Origin: Adiantum capillus-veneris
Lineage: Eukaryota > Streptophyta > Polypodiopsida > Polypodiales > Pteridaceae
Assembly (NCBI GenBank): GCA_014529385.2
Contig: CM043947.1
Span: 131,397,891-131,461,890, forward strand
Direction of reading: 5' to 3'
Length of the DNA: 64,000 bases
Of this stretch, positions 21,249 to 31,442 are shown piece by piece (position 1 is the first letter of the stretch; the number at the start of each line of letters is the position of its first letter). Made by a program: the position numbers and the translations under genes. Under the pieces are notes generated by a model. The model worked only from the letters and a program-made list of their open reading frames with translations. It ran no database searches and was not told the DNA's origin.

Positions 21249-22690
21249 TGCATTGACAGATGTATTGGGTGCTGTGGGTTCTTTAGATTCATTCGATTCA
21301 AGCTTAGGACATGTTCTTTTTATGTGACCCTTAATGTGACAATGAAAACAACGACCTTCCTTAGAATAAGTGCTTTGTTCTTCCGAAGTGATGTATCCTC
21401 CTACAATTCCTTGTGCTACCTTTTCATTTGGAGTAAGCTTAGGTTTAGCAATTGTGTTAGCCTTACCCTTAGATTCATTGGAAGAATTCTTTGTTAAGAG
21501 ACTGTTGGAAGATTGGTTAGAAGAGTTATCATTCTTACCATTTTTACCGTTCTTACCGTTCTGAGGGTTCTAAGAAGTCTACGAGGTACTTGTGGAAGTC
21601 TTGTTCTCCTTAGGCTTTCCCTTGTTGTGCTTCATCTCCTATGCGAGAGCAATCGCTACCGACTTGTTGAGATCGATTGGATCGAGTACCTCGACATCGT
21701 ACTTGATATACTCGTCCAATCCAAAGAGAAAAGCCTCTTTGCGCTCATCATCCGATATTCGTAGCTGGGTACCTAGCTGCAAAACACGATTAGAAAAAGA
21801 CATAACCGGCATACCATTTTGCTTGAGAGCGCGCCAATCGTCCTTCAATCGTGCGAGGTACTGAGGTGGCATAAACCGCACCTTGAGCTTGTCTTGGAAA
21901 TCGGCCCAACGAAAAGAGAGGGGCGTGAAATCGTGGGCTGCCTCTAGATGCGCGGCTAGCTGTGTCTCTTGCCATGCGTGGTACCAATTAATGGCATCAC
22001 CGGCAAGGTACATAACTGTCATCAAAACTTTGCTATTTCTTGTCCTCTTAGTTGTCACAAAATAAGCATTAAATTGATGCAACCAAGAATGAATAACTGT
22101 AGCATCCATCTTACCGTCTCTGTGACTGGATGGTTGGAATCTGCATCGTGGCTTGTACCACTTGACGAACTCCCACGATCTTTGGTTGGTTCGGTCTTCG
22201 AGGCTAGGACTTGGGCAAGCAATTCTTGAGTGCGTAGCTCTCGTCGAGCTTCACACTCGGCCTTCACGGCCGCAGCTCGTGCTGCCACTTCCTCCTTTCG
22301 TAGTTCTTTTCTTTCTTTTCTTGCGTCGCCTTCGCGTTCTAAAGCAATGCGATTTTATTCTTGTTGTGTGGCAAATCTTGCATTTCTGTCGTCGCGCTCG
22401 CGGTCTTTGGCTGCTTGGTCTGCGGCCATTCTTGCAATTCTGTCGTCACGCTCACGGGCTCTTTCATCGCCCTCACGGTCCTGAGCAAGGAGATTTGCTT
22501 CTTGTCTATGCATCATGGCCATCATCTGCTTGACCATTGCCTCCATAGGGTTTGGTGACTTGGTGGCGTAGATGGCGATGGGGGAGGGTTGAAGAAATCA
22601 TCTCCGGGTGGGGAAGAGTCTTCGTCGCCTCTATTATGCTCATCACCTGTATGCGAAGTATCCATTCGGCTTCGGGTGATGACCATGCAC
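21249..22690 (-). pseudogene. gag: Family X gag and zinc knuckle (copy C-B)
   Basis: The start codon at about 22685 (M-V-I-T-R-S-R-M-D-T-S) is followed by a 2-base loss near 22555 and other breaks. Pieces: 22546-22355 charged helix to the same TAA as copy B-A, 22288-22055 L-R-T-Q-E-L-L-A-Q with a deletion in FSKYDGKM, 22109-21639 gag core (HSWLHQFNAYFVTTK, GDAINWYHAWQETQ, ARLKDDWRALKQNGMPVMSF), a TAG at 21639-21641 shared with copy B-A, then a Lys/Asn-rich tail and the knuckle C-F-H-C-H-I-K-G-H-I-K-R-T-C at 21309-21350. Sharing two stops with copy B-A means both came from an already damaged parent or from recombination within the array. Confidence 0.85.
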
Positions 22691-23143
22691 TATGATCTTG
22701 GGTTCTTAAGCTCGCGAGGAACTTGGGTTCTTGAGGGTCTTGGTTCTTGGGTTCTTGGGTTCTTGAGTTCTTGGGTTCTTGAGGATCTTGAGGTTCTTGA
22801 GGTTTTCTTTCACTTGCAAATCGCGTTGGAGAAGGATATTCTCTTTACCCGAGTTCTACTCTTTTCTACGGGCGCACCCCTTGGCGGCCTTGCGCTCACA
22901 CAAAGGTTGCTTTTTTCCACCTCACGTCGATTGGCCGGCCGTTAAGTGCACGGTCCGCTCTCAATGAGTGAAAAGAGACACAAGGGGAGGCTAGACAAGC
23001 CCTTCTTTCTTGGGATTCCTGTCACTCTTCAACAAAACACGATTAGGAATCGACACGCCCAAGCGAACTTGGGTTCGTGCGACCGCAACAAGCAAAAAAA
23101 ATTCTTGTGGTTCTTCCCTTGAGTAATGCAGAACACTTCCAAA

Positions 23144-23156
23144 GCTCTGATACCAA
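23144..23156 (-). other. Family X primer binding site (copy C-B)
   Basis: The minus strand reads TTGGTATCAGAGC after the LTR end, a perfect match to the initiator-methionine tRNA primer site TGGTATCAGAGC. Confidence 0.86.
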
Positions 23157-24120
23157 TGTAAGGTGCAGAAGAATGAATGTTGTATTTTCTCAAGATTACT
23201 GATTTTTATTTGCTCAAGGTTCCTTTTAGTTCTTAGGGAAGGAGAGAGCCTTCCGTCTTATGGAGAGTGCTATGATCACGAACAAAGTGAGTGGATATTG
23301 CGTGGAAGTGAATGAGACTGAGAGAAGGAGAGAAAAGAGATACGACACCCGAGAGGTTGTAAAACCCTCCTCCGAAGGCCCCACTCTCGTCGGCGAGAGT
23401 GGTCTACTTTGATTGCACAAAGGTGTACAATGCGTATGCAATGGACTGATGCAATGGGACTATGCCGATGACGACGACGACTTAGGCGGAAATCTGTGAT
23501 CTGCTATTGGCTGAATTTCATGGTTGTTTCGGGGCTGAAATTGACTGTTTCACTGTTGTCCTTATGGCTGAAAATGAACGGCTTTGTCGGGGTCATGCTG
23601 AAGATGAAAACGCTGAATTGTTGCACTGCTGAAAGTGCTGATATTGCAGGTCTATCAATGCTGAAAAAACGCTGGAATGGCATTGCTTTCCATGCTAGAA
23701 AAACGCTGAAATGCTGAGGTTCTGCAATCCCAAAACGTTGGGCCTTAGGGATGAAATCGCTGAAGGTTTGGTGGTAAGGCTAGCGTTAGTGAAAGGCTAC
23801 GACTGCTGCCAGTAGATGGTAAAAACGCCACGCAATGGAGGACTTGGATGGCGATGGCTGGATCTGGGAAAACGCCAAGGAAAGGGGGCGGTTGGCCTAG
23901 GGCTTGGAAACACTAGGGGTGCTGAGGAGGGGGTACTGTTGAGAGGTTGCCTGTTGAGCGGGAAGCTCCTGCTGCCTCTTCTTCCAGAAAGTGCTAACTT
24001 GGGTTTGCTTATATATTAACTTAGCAAAATTGCCCTACCTACTTTTGTTGCAAAGTCACTTAAAAATAATAAGTGAAAATAACCAAAAATAGGAAAATAG
24101 GCTAAATGCACTGGAAAATT
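23157..24120 (-). repeat. Family X LTR C, outer end missing
   Basis: 964 bp that match LTRs A and B from the TGTAAGGTGCAG side up to GCACTGGAAAATT. There the sequence changes to Copia reverse transcriptase (GGTGGGAGCTTGC). About 225 bp of LTR, including the palindromic end, is missing together with an unknown length of Copia. A deletion at this junction is the simplest explanation. Confidence 0.9.
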
Positions 24121-25600
24121 GGTGGGAGCTTGCTATGCAGGAAGAGATTAAAGCTTTGCATGCTAATCATACTTGGGATTTGGTGCAATTGCCCAAAGGA
24201 AGGAAGGCTTTATAAATGGGTGTATAAAATCAAGACAGTTGATGCAAAACCCAAGTATAAGGCTGGTTGCGAAGGGATATGTTCAGACCAAGGGCATAGA
24301 CTTTGAAGAAGTGTTCTCTCCTGTAGTGAAGATGACCACTTTGCGTGTATTGTTTGCCATAGTGGCTGCCCTTGATTTGGAAATGGACCAAATGGATGTA
24401 CATACCCCTTTCCTACATGGGGATGTGGAGGAAGAGCTTTACATGAAGCAACCCGAGGGTTTTGTTATTCCTAGCAAGGAACATTTGGTATGTATGCTTA
24501 ATAGAAGCTTGTATGGGATGAAACAATAATGTAGACAATGGTACAAGAAGTTTGACCGCTTCATGCTCAAACATGGTTACAAAAGAAGCCATGCATACCA
24601 TTGTTTGTATACCAAACGGATGGCAGCCCTATCATTCTTGTGCTCTATGTGGATGATATGTTGATAGCTGCAAAGAAAAGAAGCACTGTTGATGCTCTTA
24701 AAGGGCAGCTGAAATCTGCATTTTCAATGAAAGACCTTGGGGCTGCTGAACATATACTTGGAGTGCGAGTTAGAAGGCAAAGGGATCAGCGCATATTGTA
24801 TTTGTCGCAAGAAAAGTACATTGAAAAGGTGCTGGACAGATTTAACATGGCTTAAGCAAAGCCTCTTGGCGTGCCATTACAGCCATATGCCAAAATCTCC
24901 AAGGATGATTGCCCCAAGTCAAAGGAAGAAGCCAATGACATGCAAAGTGTGCCTTACGCTTCAGCTTGTGGTTCACTTATGTATGCTATGGTTGCTACTA
25001 GGCCTGACATAGCCCATGCAGTGGGAGTTGTGAGCCGGTTTATGGCTAATCCAGGCAGGTTGCATTGGGATGCAGTGAAGTCTATTATGAGGTACTTGAG
25101 AGGGACTAAAAACAAATGTCTCTGCTATGGTAAAGGATCATTGGAGTTGAAGGGATTTTGTGACTCTGACATGGTTGGTGGTGTGGATACACGAAAATCC
25201 ACAAGTGGCTGTGTTTACTCTTGCAGGAGGTGCTGTTTCATGGTGTTCTAGATTGCAAAAGATCGTTGCATTGTCTACTACAAAGGCTGAATATATTTCA
25301 ATCACTGAGGCTTCCAAAGAAGTCATTTGGTTAGCATGTCTATGCAGCGAATTTGGTTTGCCTGACAAGGCACCTATGCTTGGTTGTGATAGCCAGAGTG
25401 CCATATGTCTGGCAAAGAACGCCATGTTTTATGCATGCACAAAGCATATTGATGTGCGGTATCACTTCATTTGAGAAGTGCTTGAGGATGGCCTTATCAC
25501 ATTGGTTAAGGTCCATACATCACAAAACCCAGCAGATACTCTCACTAAGTGCTCACCCAAAGCACAACATCAGCTATGCATACAGATGGTGGGAGTCACG
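24121..25600 (+). pseudogene. pol: Copia reverse transcriptase and RNase H
   Basis: In shifting frames: W-W-E-L-A-M-Q-E-E-I-K-A-L, TWDLVQLPKGRKAL, K-P-K-Y-K-A, then DFEEVFSPVVKMTTLRVLFA and M-D-V-H-T-P-F-L-H-G-D-V-E-E-E-L-Y-M, then V-L-Y-V-D-D-M (the Y-x-D-D polymerase site, about 24643-24663), FSMKDLGAAEHILGVRV, and RNase H parts GSLMYAMVATRPDIAHAVG, F-C-D-S-D-M-V-G-G, KSTSGCVYS, AVSWCSRLQKIVALST, T-K-A-E-Y-I-S, T-K-H-I-D-V-R-Y-H-F-I and TSQNPADTLTK. Several frameshifts and stops (near 24212, 24528, 24855, 25250, 25472) break it. The enzyme would copy element RNA. The polypurine tract follows. Confidence 0.9.
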
Positions 25601-25625
25601 TAGCTTAAAGGCGTCATTTATGCCT

Positions 25626-25638
25626 TTAAGTGGGAGGT
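25626..25638 (+). other. Copia polypurine tract
   Basis: TTAAGTGGGAGGT sits directly before the 3' LTR start TGTTGGGG. A purine-rich run here primes plus-strand synthesis in LTR elements. Confidence 0.85.
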
Positions 25639-25943
25639 TGTTGGGGTAAAGGCCCGAATGACTCCTTTAATATATATTTTAAAAGGTTACTAACCTTTGG
25701 CCAAGTTCACATTGAACTTGGCCACTAACTTAAAAATGGTCCTATACTTTTAATAAAGGGAATGTGAGCCCATTTTTTTGCTCACTCACTTATTCCCCTC
25801 AAGAATCGTGTAGCGCTCTCTTTCTCTCTCCTTCTTTGTTCCCTAGCGCCCCCTTCTCTGCAGGTAGTCGCTCCTCTCGAAGGCACAAGCCCTGCACATC
25901 TCCTCGTGCTCTATCACTTGCAGACACTGCTGCGCGCTCATCA
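25639..25943 (+). repeat. Copia 3' LTR
   Basis: 305 bp, partner of 684-986, ending GCGCGCTCATCA. The target duplication TGACA follows. Confidence 0.93.
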
Positions 25944-25948
25944 TGACA
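25944..25948. repeat. Copia target-site duplication, right copy (TGACA)
   Basis: Identical to 679-683. Confidence 0.88.
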
Positions 25949-26270
25949 TCCCTTGTAAGAATAAAAGAGCCCTAACGGCCTCACTCTTAGAGCATCTTGA
26001 CGCAGAGTCTGAGAGCAGAGGACCTTGAGGGAGTTGTACTTTGCTCAAAGATTAATATAAAAGAAATACCGAAAGGGGCGTCAGTATTTGGGGCCAATCT
26101 CTCTTGGCTCGGAACTACGCCGGGCCGTGTCGACCAAATTGAACTGTGATTTTAAAGTTGTGAAGTATTTCAAGTGATTCTCTCTCGTATTGCGACAGAA
26201 TCTAGACTTGGGGTGTCCAAGTTTGTTACATACTTTGAGTCTTGGGAAGATCAAAAATAAAATCCATGGC
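25949..26270. other. Flank right of Copia, unassigned
   Basis: About 320 bp without a coherent frame. TCCCTTGTAAG at the left is the continuation of the flank before the Copia insertion. Toward 26270 the minus strand joins the integrase relic. I see no gene here. Confidence 0.4.
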
Positions 26271-28110
26271 AATGCTTTCTCAGGGGCGGGGAGGGAATGG
26301 GTAAAGGCTGTAAAAGTCCCTGTGCCTTATGGTTATCAAACTTGATCTTATGGCATACTAAAAAACTGCAAACAAAGTCATCCACATCCTTTTTAAGCCT
26401 CGGCCAATACTCCTCACCCTTCAAGGTGGTATCTATGCCGCGATGGCCCGTAAAAGGTTGACAATGATTTGTGGCGTACTAGTCAACCATACCGTCGAAG
26501 CTTCGGTGATGAATCGCGGAAATAGGCAGAACTAAGGGCTTCCAAGACAATGCATCTACCACTAAGTTCTTTTGTCCCTGAACATGGACAATCTGGAAGT
26601 GAAATTGTGACAGGATGTTAGCCCATCGCATCTGCTTTTCCAAAAGTTGCTTCTATGACAAGAAGTAGCGTAAACTCTGATGATCCATAAAGGCTGTAAA
26701 ATCAACTTCGAGTAAATAGTGTCGGCACTGTGTAAGAGCATGGATCATAAACTGTTCCCAGACTATGACCACAAGCATCACAATAAGCTTTGAATGGCTT
26801 TTGTAAGTATGGCAAAGCCAACACTAGTCTGGTAGTCAACTTTTCTTTGAGCGTCTGAAAGAGCATAAGCCCAAAAAGCTTCAAACTTCGTGAACATTCT
26901 TTAGGTCAAGCCAATCGCGGACAGTCTCAATTTTGGCTGGGTCCATCTACACTCCTGCTGAGACGATGTGTCGCAAGAAATGTATCTCCAGCAAGAAAAA
27001 ACGCACTCTATTTGGCATTAATAACCAATCAATACTTCCACAATGCGTGAATGACCTCTAGCAGATGATGTATGTGCTCTGCTTCATTCTTGGAGAAAAC
27101 TATAATGTCGTCAAAGAAAGTGCCCACAAAAGATTGATACTCTGAAAAAATCCCATCCATCATCAGATTAAATGTTGTTGGAGCATTCATGAGTCTAAAA
27201 GGTATCACCAAATATTCATATAAACAAAGTTATCCAAGAAAGCTGTCTTGTAGACACCCCCCGGAGCGATTTGGATCTGATGATATCCACTTTCCAAGTC
27301 AATTCTGCTGAAGCAAGAGTATTCCTGAAGTCTGTCGAGAATATCATCGATCCTTGGCACGTTCTCCAAGATCCGTCTTCTTTAGTACTAGCAATACCGG
27401 AGAACAAAAAGGTAATGTGCTAGGTTGGATGAGATCCTTTTCTAGAAATTCTTTTACTTGATTCATAATTTCTTGATTCTAGGCTCGGCTAACTCGATAA
27501 GATGGCTGGCTCGATGGTGTACTATCGGGAATCAAATCTATCTTGTAATCTTCAGGACATGAAAGAGGCATCTCACCTGGTAATCCCTCATAGAAAGTCA
27601 ACCTCAGCTTGCAGAAATTTTGTCATTCCTTTTCAAGGTTTGACATAATTGACCTTTGATCATCATTCAATTCTTTCAAGAAAATTGGGTAAACAAAAAA
27701 ATTTGGATTTCATCAAATGGGAGGGACTCGCCTTTCACTTTTCCATCAAGTACAATCTCTTTGCCCTTCTCATTCTTCAAGATGGCCTTCCTTGCCCTAT
27801 AATTGACCACGACACTGTTTGTAAGGAACAAGGGATTCCTCAAAGGACGTCACACCCTTCCAAAGGCATGATGTAAAAGTCATCGTGTCCTAAATACGCT
27901 TAACAATGCAAACTTAGTTTACCAATGACAGGTGTAATGGAAACATCCCGTCTCGGTGCCTCTGGAACAGTCTCCGCCTGCCGCCCCATTTCCTTGGGCA
28001 TAATTCCAAATTGAGCTGCCAATTCGGTTGAAGTTGTCCTTGGCTTCTCCATCAAAGAAGATGAGTATTTCTTGGTCTCGCACTTTGCCCTATGTTGTGC
28101 AAAGTTTGGT
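26271..28110 (-). pseudogene. pol: Decayed Ty3/gypsy pol (protease to integrase N-terminus)
   Basis: Reading down the minus strand: I-L-I-F-F-D-G (protease active-site region, about 28060), EIMPLEGCD-like text near 27865, the R-V-S-R-A start of reverse transcriptase near 27480, V-I-P-F-R-L-M-N-A-P-T-T-F, F-F-D-D-I-I-V-F-S-K-N-E (27029-27211), RNase H KPFKAYCDACGHSLG (26702-26884), and the integrase zinc finger G-H-R-G-I-D-T-T-L-K with C-S-F-L-V-C-H-K about 26380-26450, then M-D-F-I-F-D-L-P at about 26260. Many stops and shifts. It belongs to the same group as the chromovirus at 31443-39665. Confidence 0.8.
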
Positions 28111-28799
28111 ATTTTTGTTCATCTGATAAATGTCGGCGATACCCACAAAATCTGATACCAGTCCTGCTTTCGTCTTTCCTTTTCTTTCGCTCTTGGCTTC
28201 TGCTCTGTAACTCTCTGCCATATCTTCTGGTGGTCCTCTGATTCATCTTCTTTTCAAGAGTTCTGTCCAGCTCTTTGTGCAAGTACAGGTTCCGCTTGTC
28301 TGCACTCGTCTGTCCTTTCAACTTTCCTCATGACCTGAGAGGAGAATCAATGGTCTCACGCCATCTTGAGTAAATGTCTTCAATCGGGTAATTCTGCAAA
28401 TCTCCGGTCTCTGGAGTACTTGATCAATCTTTTCACACACGTCAACCTGCAATTGACATTTGTACTCCATTCTAGCAAACTATTTTGCCAAGAATTTGTC
28501 TAAATCTTCATTCTTTTCTTCAATTCCACGCCGGATTTCAACTTTCCTTTGCCTACCCACCAAGAAGTGGTTTTCTCTAGGGTTGTCCAGGCAAATGTGC
28601 CACATCATCACTTTGTGACACCTGAAGTAAATGATATAACGAACATACACCTTCAGGAGTTGGATATCTTTATCTGAGATGTATCCTGACAACTCTGACC
28701 CGGCGAAATCTGACAACAGCTACAAACAGGTAATACAAAAATTTCTTACTCTATTAAGATTGGATATCGTTATTTTCATCAGGCTCTTTGTGTGGCACA
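28111..28799 (-). pseudogene. Decayed gypsy gag/protease junction
   Basis: Minus-strand text K-A-G-L-V-S-D-F-V-G and K-L-C-T-T-x-G-K-V-R-D-Q parallels GLVPDMVG and LCRVWGKARDQ of the chromovirus at about 36300. Above 28480 the frame (28716-28480: SDKDIQLLKVYVRYIIYF...) is not recognised. Too decayed to define ends. Confidence 0.45.
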
Positions 28800-29960
28800 T
28801 CCACTTAGAACAAAAGTGATGGATGAAGCACGTGCTTATCCTTACGCAAGACATAGTGGTATCATGTCCACAACATAGCCCGTAGAATGATGTTTCTATT
28901 GGTGGCCAACACTACAAGCTGACATAGATAAATACATCAAAATTGAGCCCCATGCCAAAAGGATAAGTATGATCGTCATAAAACTCCTAGCTTACTTCAA
29001 TACCTCAAGTACCCTGGGAAAATATTTCCATGCATTTTCCACAAACTCTGAATGAAAATGATGCAATCTGGACTATTGTAGACAGATTCAATAGGCAAGC
29101 TCATTTCATTCTAATAAAAATGACCATCAAAGCTGATCAAATGGCAGAATCTTTGTGGCACATATTTTTAAACATCATGGTAGGCCCAAAAGAATTATGA
29201 GTGATTGAAATCTGCAAATGGCAAGTAACTTCTGGAGAGCACTTTTTACAAATCTAGAAACTAAGATGAACTTTTCTTCAGCTTATCATCGTAAGACAAA
29301 CGGACAAAGCAAATCGCTAGCTTGACAGTCCTAGACATTCTGAAGTGGTATATTTCGTAGAATTTTCCTATAATAACATAGTACATTTCTCTATAGAAAA
29401 AGATTCTTTTGAGATTATTTACGGGAAACCACATCTACCCCCAATCCTTCTCACCAAGATATTTGCAACTGATGCGAAGCGCACTATCCTTAGATCTCAA
29501 GAAAAGCATAAGAAAGAAACACATAGACATCGTTGTGATCTCAAGTTAGTTGAAAGGCAATTTGTTCTTCTCAAGTTTGGCAAAGCCAAACTTGAGAAAC
29601 ATGCCAATCACATAGGGAAGGTTGTAAAACTTTCCTATAGATATTATGGCCCATTTAAGATTACGGATCAGATAAATGAGATCACATTTTGATTGGATCT
29701 TCCGCAAACTTAGAAAATCCATAATGCTTTTCACATGAGTCTTCTACGACCCTTTGATGGAGAACCTCCTGTAGAATCAGTTAAGATCCCCCTGAGGTGG
29801 ATGAAACTAAAGTCCGAAAGGACCCACCGTGAGTACTTAGTGAAGTTCAAGAATTACTCCCCTCTAGCCGCTCAGTGGATCATAGAATCGGAAATGAAAG
29901 ATGTTCTAGACATCCTGCATAAGTATCATGAAGCATTACAATTGATGACAATTGTTTAGA
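28800..29960 (+). pseudogene. Decayed gypsy integrase with chromodomain, opposite strand
   Basis: Plus-strand pieces: D-A-I-W-T-I-V-D-R-F-N-R-Q-A-H-F-I (about 29064-29112), M-A-E-S-L-W-H-I-F, K-R-I-M-S-D (second catalytic Asp), Y-H-R-K-T-N-G-Q-S, then V-Y-F-V-E-F-S-Y-N-N-I-V-H-F-S (29345) and LLRPFDGEPPVESVKIPL (29735), ending in Y-L-V-K-F-K-N-Y-S-P-L-A-A-Q-W, a chromodomain core. Its direction is opposite to the pol relic just before it, so two different elements, or an inverted piece, meet near 28800. Confidence 0.75.
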
Positions 29961-30430
29961 AGCCAGAGGGATGTAATACTTTTAGCTAAAGCTACAAATG
30001 AATGAAAATGATTTTTGTGCACGAAGAACTAATTTATGGATTTAGTGATACCAATCAATAATTTAAATAGACGGGTAGATTTTTCGACGCAATGTACAAT
30101 ATGAAAATTTATTGGTGTCTGAATAGTATGATAAGTAGAACAATAGTCGGACACGGTATAGAACACATTAAAAGAAGCACATGAATAAGACAGTGTTCTC
30201 AATTCGCTCAAAAAACTCACGATTTAATATTTCTATTATGGCCGCCCAAAGAAAATGGCCAGTCGGACTAAGTCCGGAGGTGCATGAAAATAGCATAGGC
30301 AAATTTGTTGCAGATAGGCTTGAAATCCCCGTTTGGCAAATTTGTTGTAGACTTTAGATGCTTCTAAACAACTGAATTGAAAGAGATCCACTACAAGCAC
30401 ACGAGACATGGAGTAGCGGAGTTCCACCCG
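29961..30430. other. Unassigned stretch after the chromodomain relic
   Basis: AGAGGGATGTAATAC at 29965 may be the remains of a polypurine tract and LTR start, but no second copy is visible in this window. No gene seen. Confidence 0.3.
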
Positions 30431-31016
30431 AAGAGAGCACTGGCCCCAAACTGTGGTGTCCCTTTTGGTATTTATTTCTATTTCTTCAGCTCAGTACAAT
30501 GCCGATAGCACTGCACACTGCTCTGGATCTCCACGCGGAAGCATGCGAGAGAGTGAGTCCTAGCACATATTTAGAGACCCTTGGCCTACCAAAAGCAGTT
30601 TACATGAAAAGCACCTTATCCAAAAGCATCTGGTCCCAAAAGCCAACGCATAAAGCTGCTAGTGCAATCCACAGAAATCTGTATAGCTGCCACGTCAACA
30701 GCGCAAAACGAGGATGTCCATACAGCCACTATGTCATCAGCAACAAATTCTTCAATGTGTGTGTGTGCGCCTCTTATTTTAGGCCGAGGTCCCATAAGTT
30801 GGTGGAGGTTAGGATTTTAATCCTAACCTTTCTTTAATAATTACGCCACTCGTTGAGACTTGGAAAGTTGGTAAGAACTTCGTCTTCTTTGGCCTCTACT
30901 AGGGTTTAGGCCCCTTGGCTAGGCTCGCATCTGCAAGCTGGTTAAGGTTAGAGCTAGACTGCCCAACTCTCTTGGTCTTTAGCAGCTTGACAAATTAGCA
31001 GTTTGTGACATCCCCC
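30431..31016 (-). repeat. Old gypsy LTR fragment with polypurine tract
   Basis: The piece GGCCCCAAACTGTGGTGTCC plus TTTTGGTATTTATTT resembles the LTR of the chromovirus (31615-31650). At 31011-31023 the minus strand reads AGAAGGGGGGA then TGTCACAAACTGC, a polypurine tract next to an LTR start TGTCAC. It looks like the 3' end of an older minus-strand relative. Confidence 0.5.
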
Positions 31017-31437
31017 CTTCTTGAAGAAGAGTAATCATCCGCCCCCTTGGTGGCCAACCTTCTGTAGCCGAGTAGCACTGCGTTCTCACAGGAAACTGTT
31101 TTGATCCTTTGAAGCAGGATTCACGTAAGGAGCCTCCTTCCACCTCAGCTTCACCCCCCCGGCCCCCTCCACTATTGACTCCTCCACTCCACCTCCTCCC
31201 CCCCAACCTCCCGCTTTCACCCCTTCCCCCCGTTGGACCCTCAGCTTCAACACCCGATCCATCACGCACTCCTCCTCCGACACAGAGGACGACTGGACAC
31301 TCATCTGCCACAGCTCCACGCTCTCTTGGTACTGCTTCACTACAAGCCAAATGGCTTTGGCGGGATAGGCCTACTTGAGGATACCGCTTCTCGTACAAGT
31401 CTTTCCTTTTGCATCAGTCCCTCGTGGGCTGACCAGT
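31017..31437 (-). pseudogene. Coding relic next to the old polypurine tract
   Basis: Minus-strand text V-R-T-Q-C-Y-S-A-T-E-G-W and R-G-R-M-I-T-L-L-Q-E-G-G-M leads into the tract. The plus-strand Pro/Ser-rich frame (31109-31378) is the shadow of a Gly/Arg/Glu-rich minus-strand one. It was one piece with 39671-39980 before the chromovirus inserted. No known domain. Confidence 0.35.
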
Positions 31438-31442
31438 TTTGA
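31438..31442. repeat. Chromovirus target-site duplication, left copy (TTTGA)
   Basis: Identical to 39666-39670. Confidence 0.85.

Larger units (their letters stand above)
2399..24120 (-). mobile_element. Family X tandem array (LTR A - internal - LTR B - internal - LTR C)
   Basis: Three direct copies of one LTR of about 1.19 kb (A 2399-3586, B 18450-19636, C 23157-24120) separate two internal regions on the minus strand. Each internal region has a methionine-tRNA primer site beside the right-hand LTR, a Ty3-type gag, a CCHC knuckle, an aspartic protease and a C-terminal module, but no reverse transcriptase, RNase H or integrase. B and C resemble each other more than either resembles A. This shape is expected from unequal recombination between LTRs, or from insertion of one copy into another. 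LTR C is cut at its outer end, where Copia reverse transcriptase begins, so target duplications cannot be checked. Confidence 0.87.
684..25943 (+). mobile_element. Ty1/copia LTR retrotransposon, opened by nested insertions
   Basis: Directly repeated LTRs at 684-986 and 25639-25943 both begin TGTTGGGGTAAAGG and end CTCATCA, and the element is flanked by TGACA on both sides (679-683 and 25944-25948). Inside are, in order, a primer binding site, a gag reading frame, a scrap of integrase end, the nested family X array (2399-24120), reverse transcriptase, RNase H and a polypurine tract. Integrase before reverse transcriptase is the Copia order. Without the insertion the element would be about 3.5 kb, because the zinc knuckle, protease and most of integrase were deleted. 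It cannot be autonomous. The matching duplications show that all material between belongs to one original insertion event plus later nesting. Confidence 0.93.

Noticed and set aside
2399-24120. Family X array as an autonomous element with hidden polymerase
   Set aside because: Between protease and polypurine tract there are only about 1.3 kb, with no Y/F-x-D-D motif or D-D-E triad on either strand. The only polymerase inside belongs to the nested Tat/Ogre-like element.
31109-31378. Proline-rich plus-strand ORF
   Set aside because: A low-complexity C-rich run with no supporting motif, opposite a Gly-rich frame that leads into a polypurine tract.
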